DNA from: Uranotaenia lowii
Taxonomy: Eukaryota > Arthropoda > Insecta > Diptera > Culicidae
Direction: 5' to 3'
Length of the DNA: 64,000 bases
Assembly: GCF_029784155.1 (NCBI RefSeq)
Contig: NC_073691.1
Location: forward strand, 144,120,461 to 144,184,460
A model generated the notes under the pieces. It was not told where the DNA came from. It saw only the letters and a program-made list of their open reading frames with translations, and made no database searches. Positions 54,346-64,000 of this stretch are shown here, in pieces; the first letter of the stretch is position 1; the number at the start of each line of letters is the position of its first letter. Both the position numbers and the translations under genes were made by a program.

Positions 54346-57300
54346 CTAGCTGACCCGGTGTTCTTTGCTACACATTCCAAAAATAAATGTAATTTGTAAA
54401 AATTCATTCAAATTTAGGTTTTTGTTAGCACTTTTTAAGTCAAATCATCATAGTTTGTAACGGTTCTCGAAGTTTGCTGATCAAAAGATTGATTAACTGC
54501 CTCCACTTAGCGCCAAACGAGCACGCGACAATCGTGCTCGTATGTGAAGCAGCAATTTCCGTTCGTGCCCGGCTAGACTCCTCAAGGCGAGTCCTTCAAA
54601 AAAAATCAACCCGAACCAATCGCTATCCGAGACCCATTTACACCCGAGTTAACCCGAAAATCTGTCCAAACAGGGATACAAAACCTACAACGCGAAACAA
54701 GCAATAATCAATCTTTTCTCTCAAAGTACGACAACCAGCTGAAAATTCAGATTTCACAATTTGTATTTATGGTTTTTAATCCTAGGCCTCGAATCTGAAC
54801 AACTATAGTTTGGGATCCCACCTATCAAACCTGCTCTTCTTTACCGGCACACTATGTGCGAATTTCTAATTATACCAAGTTGGTCAAAATAGTTTTAAAC
54901 GGAACTCGGCCGGAGTTATTTATAGAATACCACAAGCAATCAAATTAGATCTGACCTTAGTTGTGCTGCAACTTTTCCTCCGGGCGGCTAACTGGGCCGA
55001 TGCTGTCAGTTTCCTCTGACGATGTGTGTCTTGGCTAAGCTGCAGTGTGGTCGTTTCCTTAGCCAATCGTTGTACCACGAGATTCGGGCTCCTGGAGACC
55101 TCGAAGCAATTGACGACTATCGAAGATCTCAAGTGGACAGACGGTTCCACCTGGGCCCGTGAATGCGCGGGAGGTTGGCCACTGACCCTAGGGTAACGGG
55201 ACCAATCCCTGGAGAGCGTCGATCTGACTGACCGGCACTTCCTGCACCCACTAGTCGCACCTTCACTTGAAGGAGATTCCTTCAAGCGGGAATACACAAA
55301 GTAGTCGAAATTTCTATATTAGAATTCTCAAATCAATCTTGAATAATCTCTTTTTCGTAAGTTACCTGATTAACTAGTTAAGGATCTTTACCCTCCTGGA
55401 GGGTCTGGGTTCGATCCTGGTATCGGACACTAGAATTTTTTTTCTTATTATTTTTAGCTCAAATCGAGTTTTAAGGTAACTTACAGTTCCGAATTTAGTA
55501 GCGCATATGTTCACCAGGTCCACGAAATGAAAACGGAATTCGGTTCCTGCCGCTAAAAGAATCTATTAACTCTCATTCTTTGAGCCTCTATGATTATCTT
55601 ACTCACGTGTAGCGTATAAGGCAGTATGCCTGAACCGAACAAAGTGACGATAGGTCACGATACTTTCTCGAAACTTATTCGAAACTGTAACATTAACTGG
55701 GAAATTAATTATCGGCTTTCATTTTTGCCAGTCCGCAATTAAACTTACTTTGCGGTTTTTCCTTATCTCACCAATTAGACTCACTACTTGTGCAAACTTC
55801 GAAACTTAGATTTTCAGCTTGGCTTATGTGTTAACTGTTTGCCGTACGAATCGAGAAAGAATTCTTACTGGCAAAAGGGGCATTGACCCCCGGAAATTCT
55901 AATCCCGAATCGTAGCCCACTAATACATCCAACCTATAAATACATTAGATGTATTATCCGACATATCATCTTCGGAATTGGCCATAATTTCCGTTAACCC
56001 GGTGAAATGGGAGATTGGACAGCGATTGGTTACCAATTGTGGTACCAACTTCCACCACTAGAGGCGCAAATTTAAACTACGACGGAACAGAAATTATTGC
56101 TTATAAGTTGAGCAACTATGTCTCGACTTGATTGTTGCCGGAAGAAAGTTTTCCAATCAAACGTAAAGAAAGATCTAATGTTTGCCTCAAAAAAATTACA
56201 ACAAACCTTAAAACTCTCAATCATTTTGTAACCGTGTTACAAGTTCAGATCCAACAACTTTGAAATGAGAGCTGCAGTTGGAGTTCCGAATTGCAATTCA
56301 AAGATAGCATATATTATTTACTGAAACTTGATCTCTAAATTTGTTTTTCAAGATCTGAAATTTACACTTTTTTTTAAAAGCTTCATAATGACTTAAATAA
56401 TGTGAAAATTTATGGATACCTTTTTTTCTCAAAGTGTTAAGTTACGAACTTCCATAAAAACATTTGTAACATCTTTTTTTGAATTATGCCAAATATCCGT
56501 ACGCAAAAAAACTCTCTTATAAAATATGGTCCCTTCTTGAAAAGCTCTTTATCTTAAAGATACATGGGAGCTCCCCCATCTTTTCCAATTTTGTCCCCCA
56601 CTGCTTTAGAAGGTAGGCTGATTTACCCGGCTCGAGTTTACATAAATTTCTAATTTAAAGAAAAAGATTCGCATTGTACTTTATGGAGAAAAGCTATCAA
56701 AATAAAAAAAAACGATGAAAAGGATTTTTAATAACCATTTTCAAACAGCTTTTTTCATCATCCTCGCTCTTCGAAGCAGTTTGAATATCTATCCTTTTTG
56801 CGCCAAAAGTATGTTAAAAAATGTTTCGCCATATGCCAAACTCGTGGACTAAGATATTTCAGCTTGAAGTTTTGCCAAACAGCACTTATCATGGTATGAA
56901 AATTATCAATTTTATACAGTGCAAATTTCTGTTTTTCTAATAAATTTATTAAACCAAAAAATACAAATATTTGAAAAAATATCAGTTGCATTACTGAATT
57001 ATATCTCAGCGTTTTTTAATTTCTTTTTGAAAGTCAAATACTCAAAAATGTTGGCAAAAACAATTTCTAAGTTAACATTTATCCGGTTTATTGGGGCAAG
57101 TGTAAATGCAAAGTTTATTTTCAGATGCGTCAGAGTAATGGCTTTAAAATGGATTAAATACGTACTTTTGTTTGTTTGTTTTACCAAGTTTCATTGATAT
57201 ATCTACAGTATTCCTGCAGTATAAATTTATGTTTGTTATTCCACTTTTAACGCATGCTATTCAAAGCAAATGACCTTCATTACAAAGGCATTTAAAAAAT

Positions 57301-57955
57301 TTTAATATCCGTTTTCGTTTCAACATTCAGAATACCCTTTCTGATCTTTCCAACATATTGAATCATTTTGAAGATGAATTTGTTTAAAGTTCGACGTCTA
57401 CCCTTTTCCCACCGTGTAAGTTGACAGGAGGGAATATTTTTTCAACATTTCAAGGGTATACTAAAAATTTCTCAAAAAAATTTGCTTTCAGTTGAATATC
57501 AGTTCTAAACTCTCACTTTTCAAAAAAGAAGCGGATCAAAAGTCTCTTTTATGCAGCCATGTAACACAAAAACATTTGTCATGCTAAGTACGTACTTGAA
57601 TTAATATGTAAGCAAAAAGTACGACGTGTTTTCAGAATTTTTTTAAATAAAAAGTTTCCATTTTCATTTCAAAATTACTGTCCTCTCGCGACGTTGGCTC
57701 GCGACCGACGCCAAACCGCCCAAAGGAAAAAAAATCTCGAGAAAATGGTTGTCATGACTTTAATTTGTTTCGAAAAACTACAAACTTTGTATGGGAGCCC
57801 CCCTTTCCTTAAGTCGGAGAGGTTTTTAACTATTATAGAAACCATCCCCGGCCCCAAAAACCCTCAGATGCCAAGTTTTACGATGATCGGTTCAGTAGTT
57901 TCCGAGTCTATAGGGAACAGACAGACAGACAAACATTCATTTTTATATATATAGA
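54346..57955 (-). mobile_element. Helitron-type element, non-autonomous, with a 1.8 kb insert
   Basis: On the minus strand it starts TCTATATATATAAAAATGAA (57955) and ends CGGGTCAGCTAG (54346) between A and T, with a GTGT..ACAC stem before the 3' end. The LINE frame continues across it, which proves the insertion and that no bases were duplicated. It matches the element at 39690-41674, but with an extra segment at 54456-56241. Confidence 0.88.
54456..56241. mobile_element. Solo-LTR-like insert, TGTAACGG..GTGTTACA, in the Helitron
   Basis: The ends TGTAACGGTTC and ACCGTGTTACA (TG..CA) are flanked by AGTT on both sides (54452-54455 and 56242-56245). The sister Helitron shows the empty site (CATACTTCAGAACC against CATAGTTCAGATCC). 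The length of 1786 bp fits a long LTR, and no second copy or internal region is present, so it is a solo LTR or an unclassified element. A tRNA-like B-box phrase (GGTTCGATCCTGG) is near 55408. Confidence 0.65.
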
Positions 57956-59468
57956 TTTGTACTTCTGATCTTCCTGATGTACGAAGGAAAAGGTAGAAGA
58001 TTATTTGCTGACGATAGTTTTCTTTCAGCCAAAGGTCGAAATTTACGGGTGGAACGCAGTAATTTGCAACCAAATTTAAATTCCTTTTGAATTACTTGAA
58101 AATGTGGAAAAATTTTCCTAACGCTTCTAAAACTCAAACTTATTTATTTTATTTCCCCATAAGTCAAGAGCTGAATTTTTAAAACCTACACACCAAAAAA
58201 TTTTTAAAATTATACGTGCCAGAAACGCTTGAACACCGTAATTTATTTGATATAAATTGAAAAGGATTTGAATTTACATCGTATTACATCTAAATTTCAT
58301 GCGCTTGGTAATAAATAAGAACGAGAAAGTGAAAATTAAATCTCAATCCCAAATTTATGTATTGTATGATGTAAAATTATGTTCTTAACACTCAATAACT
58401 AAGTAAAAAATATAAGAGTGTAAGATTTGACTCGGGTTTGTTTTGTTGTGATTGAGGTGTTGGAAAAATTGCGACTTCGTTTGATTTGTTATATATTTAT
58501 TAAATAAACTCCGTAAATTCGGGAAAACCACGGAAAAATGTTGGTGATATTACCGATTACGGTTGAACGAAAATTGTGGAAGTGATGAGTGCAAAAGCAA
58601 GCTCTAAAGTTCAATTAATAACCCGAACTGAAAGCATAATTAGCAATCGTGAATATCAAATTATCATTTTGTTAACTAAGTAGAATGTAGTAGGTTGTGT
58701 ATTCGTCACCCAAAATGTTGAAAATACAAATTTATGAGAACGATCACGAGTATTTGCATTATTATCTGAATAAATCCTTGAAAAGCTATGGCTGTAAAAT
58801 TTTATGTCAAAGGCCGTGTAATTTTATGTGCAATGCTATGTTTCTATTGTGTGCATCCAATTTGACATAAATTTACATCAATAATAATCTTATTATTTGT
58901 ATTTCAGAATTTATGGCTCCAAGCGTTTCTGTTTTTTCTACTGTAATTTTATGTCAAAAGTGATGCTTCAATTTTGTGCATCCAATTTGACTTAAATTTA
59001 CACCAAAAAATTAATAGTGTGTAATGAAAATCATTCCATAACTTTTAATGAGGTTTCATTAGAATGGTCTGATCACGTGAAACACTTGATCGGAATCTTA
59101 CTTTTAAAAATCACATTGAAGATATTCAATCTAAATGTAATAAATACACTAAATCTCTTTATTCTCTCATCAACAGGAAATCAAAGCTGTGCCTGAGGAA
59201 AAAGTTGCTCATCTACAAACAGGTATTCCTTCCAGTGATAATGTATGCAGTTCCGATTTAGTCTAGCTGCTGCGCGACGAGGAAGAAAGCCATCCAGAGG
59301 ATTCAGAACAAGGTTCTGAAAATGATTTTGCGGCTTCTACCTTGGCACAGTACCCAAGATCTTGCGGGCATTAAATCTATCGAAGAGATGGCCAACAACA
59401 TCATCTCCAACTTAAGAGGCAAATCGATGAAGCCTTCCATTGCAGAGATTCGTTCTCTTTATAACTAG
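57956..59468 (+). pseudogene. Jockey/Juan reverse transcriptase, C-terminal part, copy B
   Basis: It resumes after the Helitron as TSDLPDV..RFLADDSFLSAKGRN (an FLADD-type catalytic box), then many frame changes to SQELNF. There it is interrupted at 58189 by a MITE and continues at 59024 with IDLIGI-like text to FVLFITS and TAG at 59466. It is essential for dating: it provides the empty sites for the palindrome in copy A and the MITE here. Confidence 0.75.
58189..59021. mobile_element. TA-flanked MITE, CACACYA ends
   Basis: The left CACACCAAAAAATTTTT and the complement of the right end, CACACTATTAATTTTTTGG, form a short imperfect inverted repeat, with TA on each side (58187-58188 and 59022-59023). 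The sister LINE copy at 47961 shows the empty site. Near the right end an 80 bp unit containing GTGCATCCAATTTGAC is tandemly duplicated (58852 and 58977). No coding. Confidence 0.82.
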
Positions 59469-59560
59469 TTAAATTTTAGGATAGTTTTTAAGTCAAGGTT
59501 TTTTTTTGACATCACATGATGTTCTCCAACATTAATAAACTCAGTTGTACTCAACAAATT

Positions 59561-59900
59561 TAAGTCGAATTTTTTTATGATTAGTCAACTACCAGTCTCT
59601 GTACAGTTCATTACTGAGCCGAACACTCAATTTAATGTCACAATGTATAACAAATGTAATGATGAATTGGTACGAATATAAACATATTTAAAAAATATGA
59701 AACACTTAGTCCAATTATAAAAGTTACCATATTTCTGTGTACTACTTGGTGGTCCTTCGCTTTTTGTCTATTTTTGTATTCAATAGAGCTTAAGATTAGG
59801 TACATAGTAATCGATGTTAAATTTCAGGCACATTTGAACATGAATGAAGGATTATTTTATTTTATTTTTTTTAAACTTTCATTACAAAATAACTGACTCA
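59561..59900. other. AT-rich sequence without a gene
   Basis: Nothing supportable. Confidence 0.4.
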
Positions 59901-59914
59901 CTAATGTGCGTTTT

Positions 59915-59965
59915 AAGTCGCGAATGCCATAAAGATGGTAAAACGACTATAATCGAAAAAAAAAA
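59915..59965 (+). repeat. SINE tail with 14 bp target duplication
   Basis: AAGTCGCGAATGCCATAAAG followed by ACGACTATAATCG and an A tail is flanked by CTAATGTGCGTTTT at 59901-59914 and 59966-59979. It is a 5'-truncated retroposed copy of the SINE at 45003-45180. Confidence 0.88.
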
Positions 59966-59979
59966 CTAATGTGCGTTTT

Positions 59980-61282
59980 GAGTTTGAGCTTGGAATTATT
60001 CCTTTCCATATCACCTTTAATTACACTCTGCTGCAGGTTTCCCCCTATGTTATCTGGAAATAGAAGAAAGTTATTATCCAAACGCCTCCACCCACCGTTT
60101 CCAAATAGTTCAGATTTAGTTTGGCATGCCCAAGCATTTGAGATAATGTCAACCAACCTACATACACCAAATAAGTTAACAGGTCAGGTTCATGTATAAA
60201 GACGTATAGCCACGCTCCTTTTGACACCTTCGAGTATGCCAGGAAAGCTGATGAAACTCATAGACCGTTCTCAGTGATTAACGAAAATTTGCACTTTATA
60301 TTTCTAATAGGCAATGAATAATTCTCCAAATAGTTGATGCAAAAATTGAACACTTTAATGTGCCACGGCGCTGCCCTTCGGATTTGCGTGTTCATGTATG
60401 TATCTACATTTCAAATCTGAAAAGCGATTCAAGGATTTAGGCTTAATCCGATAAGGCGATTGGCGAAACCACATGGCCCTGTTGGTTGTTCATATTCAGA
60501 GCTCGATTATGCATTTACATAAGTGCCTAAGTGCTTGTTCGTCCACACACACGTACGATCGATGGAAACTATTTGTATTAGCGATTTGGCCGACACTTGA
60601 ACAATGATTTCCCGATCTTGAGAGTTAACTTGCAAATGTTGCAAAGGATTTATTTTTAAATCATAATAAATTTAGAAATATAATTTTATTTTCAAATAAA
60701 CTGTGAAACGTTTCAGTGAAGTAGCAAAAACCTCTGTTACACTGCATTTAATTTTTTTTTAATTTTGGAAAAATCCTACGCATTTCGAACGCATTTTTTT
60801 TTCTTATACCTATTATGATTTTTTTACCACCATTCAACGCAATTAAGCGTCAAGACACGATGTTTCGACGATTTGGTCGAGTTTTTCGGATTTCACTTAG
60901 AACCCTTCAAAGTTACATATGTATGCCAAATACTCATTAAAGTTTCAGTCCAATGTATCTACTACAATTTGTATATCTGCTCGATATGTAGAGATATTTC
61001 GGTGCTTTAAGGTGGGTTTAAGGAAAAGCAAATAATCAATCACAACGGTTCAGCTTACCTAAAATTTATTTTATAGCAATGTTTTAAAAACTAAAAAAAA
61101 TAAGATCAAGACAGAAGTTGAAGAGGTTGTATTTAAAACACGACCGTGTGGTTAACGTTGAAGAGCGTCTCAATGTATTCTTTTCGAAAAATTTGAACAT
61201 TCAAATCAAGTAAATAGAGAAGGCGATAAAACAGTTTACAGCTTAATATACTTATTGAACTTACTTATTTGATGATCTCGCG
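59980..61282. other. Sequence without a recognised gene
   Basis: 59980-60250 has two opposed frames of 60-76 codons with no domain. The rest is AT-rich; no element boundary or RNA gene was found. Confidence 0.4.
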
Positions 61283-61402
61283 TCAATTCTCCGGCGCAGA
61301 AAGCCGTAGTAAAAGACCTCCATAATCGGTGATCTGGAACCAGCGTCTTTTCTTGATCTCAGTTAAAATTTTCTTCGTCAGTTTGGATTTCGGCGGTTCC
61401 AT
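61283..61402 (-). CDS. Small ORF of 39 residues, left side of a possible divergent pair
   Basis: The start at 61402 begins MEPPKSKLTKKILTEIKKRR, followed by WFQITDYGG and LLLRLSAPEN with TGA at 61283. It is lysine/arginine rich and reads like real protein. A strong donor-like AA/GTAAGT lies about 15 bp after the stop on the same strand (near 61270). No homologue is recognised. It may be a decayed first exon. Confidence 0.3.
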   Translation of the reverse strand: MEPPKSKLTKKILTEIKKRRWFQITDYGGLLLRLSAPEN

Positions 61403-61600
61403 GATGAATCTAGTATGGTGGTCTCACTTTGGTATTAAGTAGACGAGAGTTAAATGCGGTGGTGGGAGCGAAACGTAGCCGATATTTGACAGCTGGCTGG
61501 CTGGGGAGCCAGGTGCTTTGATTTTTAAGATATTACTCAGGCAAAGATTTTACCTTGATATTTGCAAATACAATCCATAGAAGCGAAAAAAAAATTCTTC
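61403..61600. promoter_or_regulatory. Possible bidirectional promoter between two small ORFs
   Basis: A 200 bp GC-balanced stretch lies between the divergent ORFs and holds ATTTGACAGCTGG (about 61484-61496), an E-box-like CAGCTG next to TGACA. This type of motif is often near dipteran promoters. No TATA box is obvious. Inference only. Confidence 0.25.
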
Positions 61601-61619
61601 CGACTGAGTTCCGGGCTGG

Positions 61620-61923
61620 TAAGCAAAGCTGGAAGACGTTGGACCAATAGACGACGGTGCTAGATTTGTCGGTAGCGGTGAGTAACATTAATTATTCATT
61701 ATTTATAAACAAATTTATGATTATTCAACACTATTTTCTTCCAGGAGCTGTCTGGAAGCAGCAGAAAGTCATCGAATCGGATGGTAACATGGCGAGGCGT
61801 GTCATTCCATTATCTGAGAAGCAGCTGGCCTTTTTGCAGGAACAACCAATCTTCATCGAGATGAAACAGCTGCTTCAGGAGGACCCCGTCTATTGCCATC
61901 GCTGCTCTAGAAGATCCAATTGA
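61620..61923 (+). CDS. Small ORF of 44 residues with a 66 bp intron upstream
   Basis: A donor GTGAGT at 61679 and an acceptor TTTTCTTCCAG ending at 61744 bound an AT-rich intron of about 66 bp. After it, ATG at 61790 opens MARRVIPLSEKQLAFLQEQP, then IFIEMKQLLQEDPVYCHRCS and a stop at 61921. Removing one base near 61890 would read VIAIAALEDPIE, which looks more natural, so the end may be a frameshift. No family is recognised. It could be a host gene fragment or part of a mobile element. Confidence 0.35.
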
Positions 61924-62414
61924 GTAATCCGGATCTGACAGGTATCATTTAGGAGAACCAGGATCCCGTACATTTCGTTCGAAATTTCATAACTATTTTT
62001 GACCCTAGGTTTACACCGTTCTGTCGATTGAGGTTAAGCTCAATGTTTTACCTAATGATCTACCTATCTTGGGCTGAACGTCCGATTTGGCATTTGAGAT
62101 CGCCATACTAGATTCATCATGGGCGGTATAAATCCGATAGGGGAAAAATGTACAAGACGCACCAGTTAAGCATAATCTTTATTTACAGCGATACCAATAA
62201 TCTTGGAATCAAATTGAAAGTTTTCGACGATTCAGGGATCAGATTTACGTATTATCAAACAGTGAGAATATGATAAAAACACAATTTAAATTGTGCTTTT
62301 GTAAAAAATTTAAACAGCCAGAAAACAAACCGCGTGGTAGAACGCCAAAACTAGTGGACAAAACGCACCATACCGAAAGGGCGGTAAGAACTGGAACAAT
62401 GATTATACGGAATG
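61924..62414. other. Sequence without a recognised gene
   Basis: Nothing supportable beyond the end of the small ORF. Confidence 0.4.
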
Positions 62415-62919
62415 TAGGGGAGATGAGGGCATAACGAGCACCCGAGGCATAATGAGAAGTCCATTTTCCTACATAAGTACGTATTCTCTTAAACAAATTT
62501 TCATGAGGACTTGTTTCGTACTACCTATAGTATTAATTTTTCACCAAAAAAGAAATATCCTTTTCATATTTACAGAAATATTAAATAATAACCAGCAAGG
62601 TACTCAAGTGACGAAAATATTATAATTTTTGAGCACCACCAAATAAGCTTTTAAGACCTTTAAATCATCTTGATCTGAAATGTACGCACTGCAACATGAT
62701 CTACACATTGTTTTTCAATTTTCAGCAACATAAAATTTTTGATTTTTCACTTTAATCAATTGTAAAACGCGTTTTTACTTTAATTTGTTCACTAGAGGCG
62801 AACAGACCACTTTCAATGAAGGCATATTGAGCATTTTCTGCCGGGGAATCTAGCAGCGAATTCGACTCGATGAAGTCAATTGAGTAATAGAGCTACAGCT
62901 TAACTTGTATCGTCTGACG

Positions 62920-62985
62920 ATTTGGCCTATTGGTAAGATGTCGGAGAGGTTATCAGTAGACTCGAGTTCGATTCCTGTTCGAGGG
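62920..62985 (+). repeat. tRNA-like Pol III boxes in the left arm of the MITE
   Basis: A-box-like TTGGCCTATTGGTAAGATG is followed by B-box-like GAGTTCGATTCC about 25 bp later. It is not a functional tRNA, since acceptor pairing is absent. Confidence 0.6.
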
Positions 62986-63232
62986 GATTTTTTTTTGCAA
63001 ATACCATTCATGATTGATTTTTTTTATTGTTACATTATACGGCTAATAGCATCAAAGCATCATCCGTCAAACAAAACACCAGAAACATAATGTATGAACA
63101 TGTGTTAATTCTTTGAATTCTACAAACAGACCTAGATTATTTTGTTTTTGCTTTGTTTGATGAATCTACGCCTCACCGTTTAGTGCAATCATGATCATAA
63201 ATGATAAAAGAAGAAAAAAAAATCACCTCCAC

Positions 63233-63300
63233 CAGGAATCGAACTCGAGCCTACTGATTATCTCTCCGACATCTAACCAATAGGCCAAATCGTCAGACGA
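63233..63300 (-). repeat. tRNA-like Pol III boxes in the right arm of the MITE
   Basis: This is the inverted counterpart of 62920-62985: the complement reads TTGGCCTATTGGTTAGATG with GAGTTCGATTCC. The two promoters point toward each other across the MITE centre. Confidence 0.6.
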
Positions 63301-63645
63301 TACAAGTTGAGCTGTAGCTCTATTACTCAATTGACTTCATCGAGTCGAATTCGCTGCTAGATTCCCCGGCAGAAAATGCTCATTATGCCTTCATTAATGG
63401 TGCTCATACTGCCTCGGGGGGTTTCTCATTATGCCTCTACAGTGACTGGTTTTCAGCTTTCGGAATTTTTTTTTAAAATGCATCTTTAAACGTTTTTATC
63501 TACTTTTTCAAGTTTCATCCAATTAGGCAATAGACTATTTGAGTGTCTGAACACGAAACAATGATGTAATTCACATATTACAGCTGTTCTCTATGGTTAA
63601 ATAAGCGTTTTCCTTAAGGTGGCCCTTATGCCCCCATCTCCCCTA

Positions 63646-64000
63646 ATTATTGAAATATCAAATGTTTAATTACATGTTCATCGTATTTAAAAAAAAAAAA
63701 CCATACTTTGGTGAAATCATTTACTATTGCTAACCTTATCGAAAATTTCGATTTTCAAAATACACTTTTATGTATCCTTCAAACGCCTTCAGGTAAGCAA
63801 CGAAATTCAATTTCTTGACTGATTTCGCGGCAGATAATTTTTCCGAGTCGAATATTGGTACGACTTTTTAACTCGAACAAGGACGAAATTTGTAACAATT
63901 ATGCATCCTTTTCGTAATTTGGGAGTCAGCAAAAAAAAAAGAATGTCATTTTGTTTTGATATTCGGGTTTTCTCAAAAATTAACAGCATTCAAAACATGA
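63646..64000. other. AT-rich sequence without a gene
   Basis: Nothing supportable; the frame at 63807-63989 (minus) is chance. Confidence 0.4.

Larger units (their letters stand above)
53485..59560 (+). mobile_element. Jockey/Juan-type LINE, copy B, hosting a Helitron and a MITE
   Basis: A 5'-truncated LINE starting inside the protein at about 53485 and ending near 59560 after the stop at 59466-59468. The insertions are the Helitron at 54346-57955 and the MITE at 58189-59021. Removing each restores continuity: GPILYN joins TSDLPDVR, and AAACC joins TAATGAAAATC as in copy A. Confidence 0.88.
62415..63645. mobile_element. TA-flanked MITE, TAGGGGAGATGAGGGCATAA ends, with long inner hairpin
   Basis: The left TAGGGGAGATGAGGGCATAA and the complement of the right end, TAGGGGAGATGGGGGCATAA, are near identical, with TA at the edges. 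Inner arms 62815-62990 and 63230-63400 are nearly perfect inverted copies. Length 1231 bp; no transposase. It shares the TAGGGGA core with 2465, 25334 and 48677, and its centre with 36205-36270. Confidence 0.88.

Noticed and set aside
55375..55435. A tRNA gene or primer-binding site near GGTTCGATCCTGG
   Set aside because: Only the B-box-like phrase fits; no A box at the right distance, no cloverleaf, and no LTR ends just before it.

Overview
The window looks like non-coding DNA from a large, AT-rich, transposon-loaded dipteran genome, most likely a mosquito. The evidence is its mobile elements: Jockey/Juan-type, RTE (JAM1-like), R1-like and CR1/Jockey-group LINEs, DD37E mariners (ITmD37E type), hAT and TA-type MITEs, Helitrons and tRNA-derived SINE-like pieces, plus introns of about 50-65 bp. 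The genus cannot be fixed from sequence alone. I find no intact host protein-coding gene; almost every readable protein is a broken transposon protein. The window is probably intergenic or inside a very long intron.

Layout. 0-5.6 kb: a GC-rich diverged duplication (481-1300), a 0.96 kb MITE and a tRNA-like SINE head. 5.66-10.8 kb: a minus-strand two-ORF LINE whose ORF1 is split by a 1.04 kb MITE. 12.5-18 kb: MITEs, a fold-back element, an AT-rich tandem region, and two DD37E mariners in opposite orientation. 19.8-21.5 kb: an RTE copy with a 12 bp target duplication. 21.7-26.2 kb: a satellite of about 136 bp whose monomers carry paired YY1/Pho-like sites, broken up by a poly-G/TTAA element, a 1.74 kb island with intron-like signals and a TA MITE. 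26.9-33.5 kb: a rearranged mariner/fold-back fragment, several MITEs (two hAT types with perfect 8 bp duplications) and a 74 bp minisatellite. 34.1-36.2 kb: a second RTE copy.

36.8-44.1 kb: a minus-strand R1-like LINE split by a 4.5 kb DNA transposon (37605-42147). That transposon has dense TCTTATGA subterminal repeats and carries a five-exon gene, and is itself interrupted by a Helitron. 46.9-51.0 kb: a Jockey/Juan relic holding a 2.66 kb palindrome whose ends match the RAG/Transib heptamer CACAGTG, with a second palindromic MITE at its exact centre. 53.5-59.5 kb: a second Jockey/Juan relic holding a Helitron (which itself holds a solo-LTR-like insert) and a TA MITE. 61.3-61.9 kb: two small divergent ORFs, one preceded by an intron-like segment. 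62.4-63.6 kb: a MITE with tRNA-like Pol III boxes in both hairpin arms.

The nesting gives a relative chronology. LINEs are the oldest hosts, DNA transposons and Helitrons entered them, and MITEs or an LTR entered those. In several cases the empty site can be read directly, because the host reading frame or a sister copy continues across the insertion. The most unusual objects are the gene-carrying transposon at 37.6-42.1 kb, the palindrome-within-palindrome at 48.0-50.7 kb, and the YY1/Pho-site satellite.
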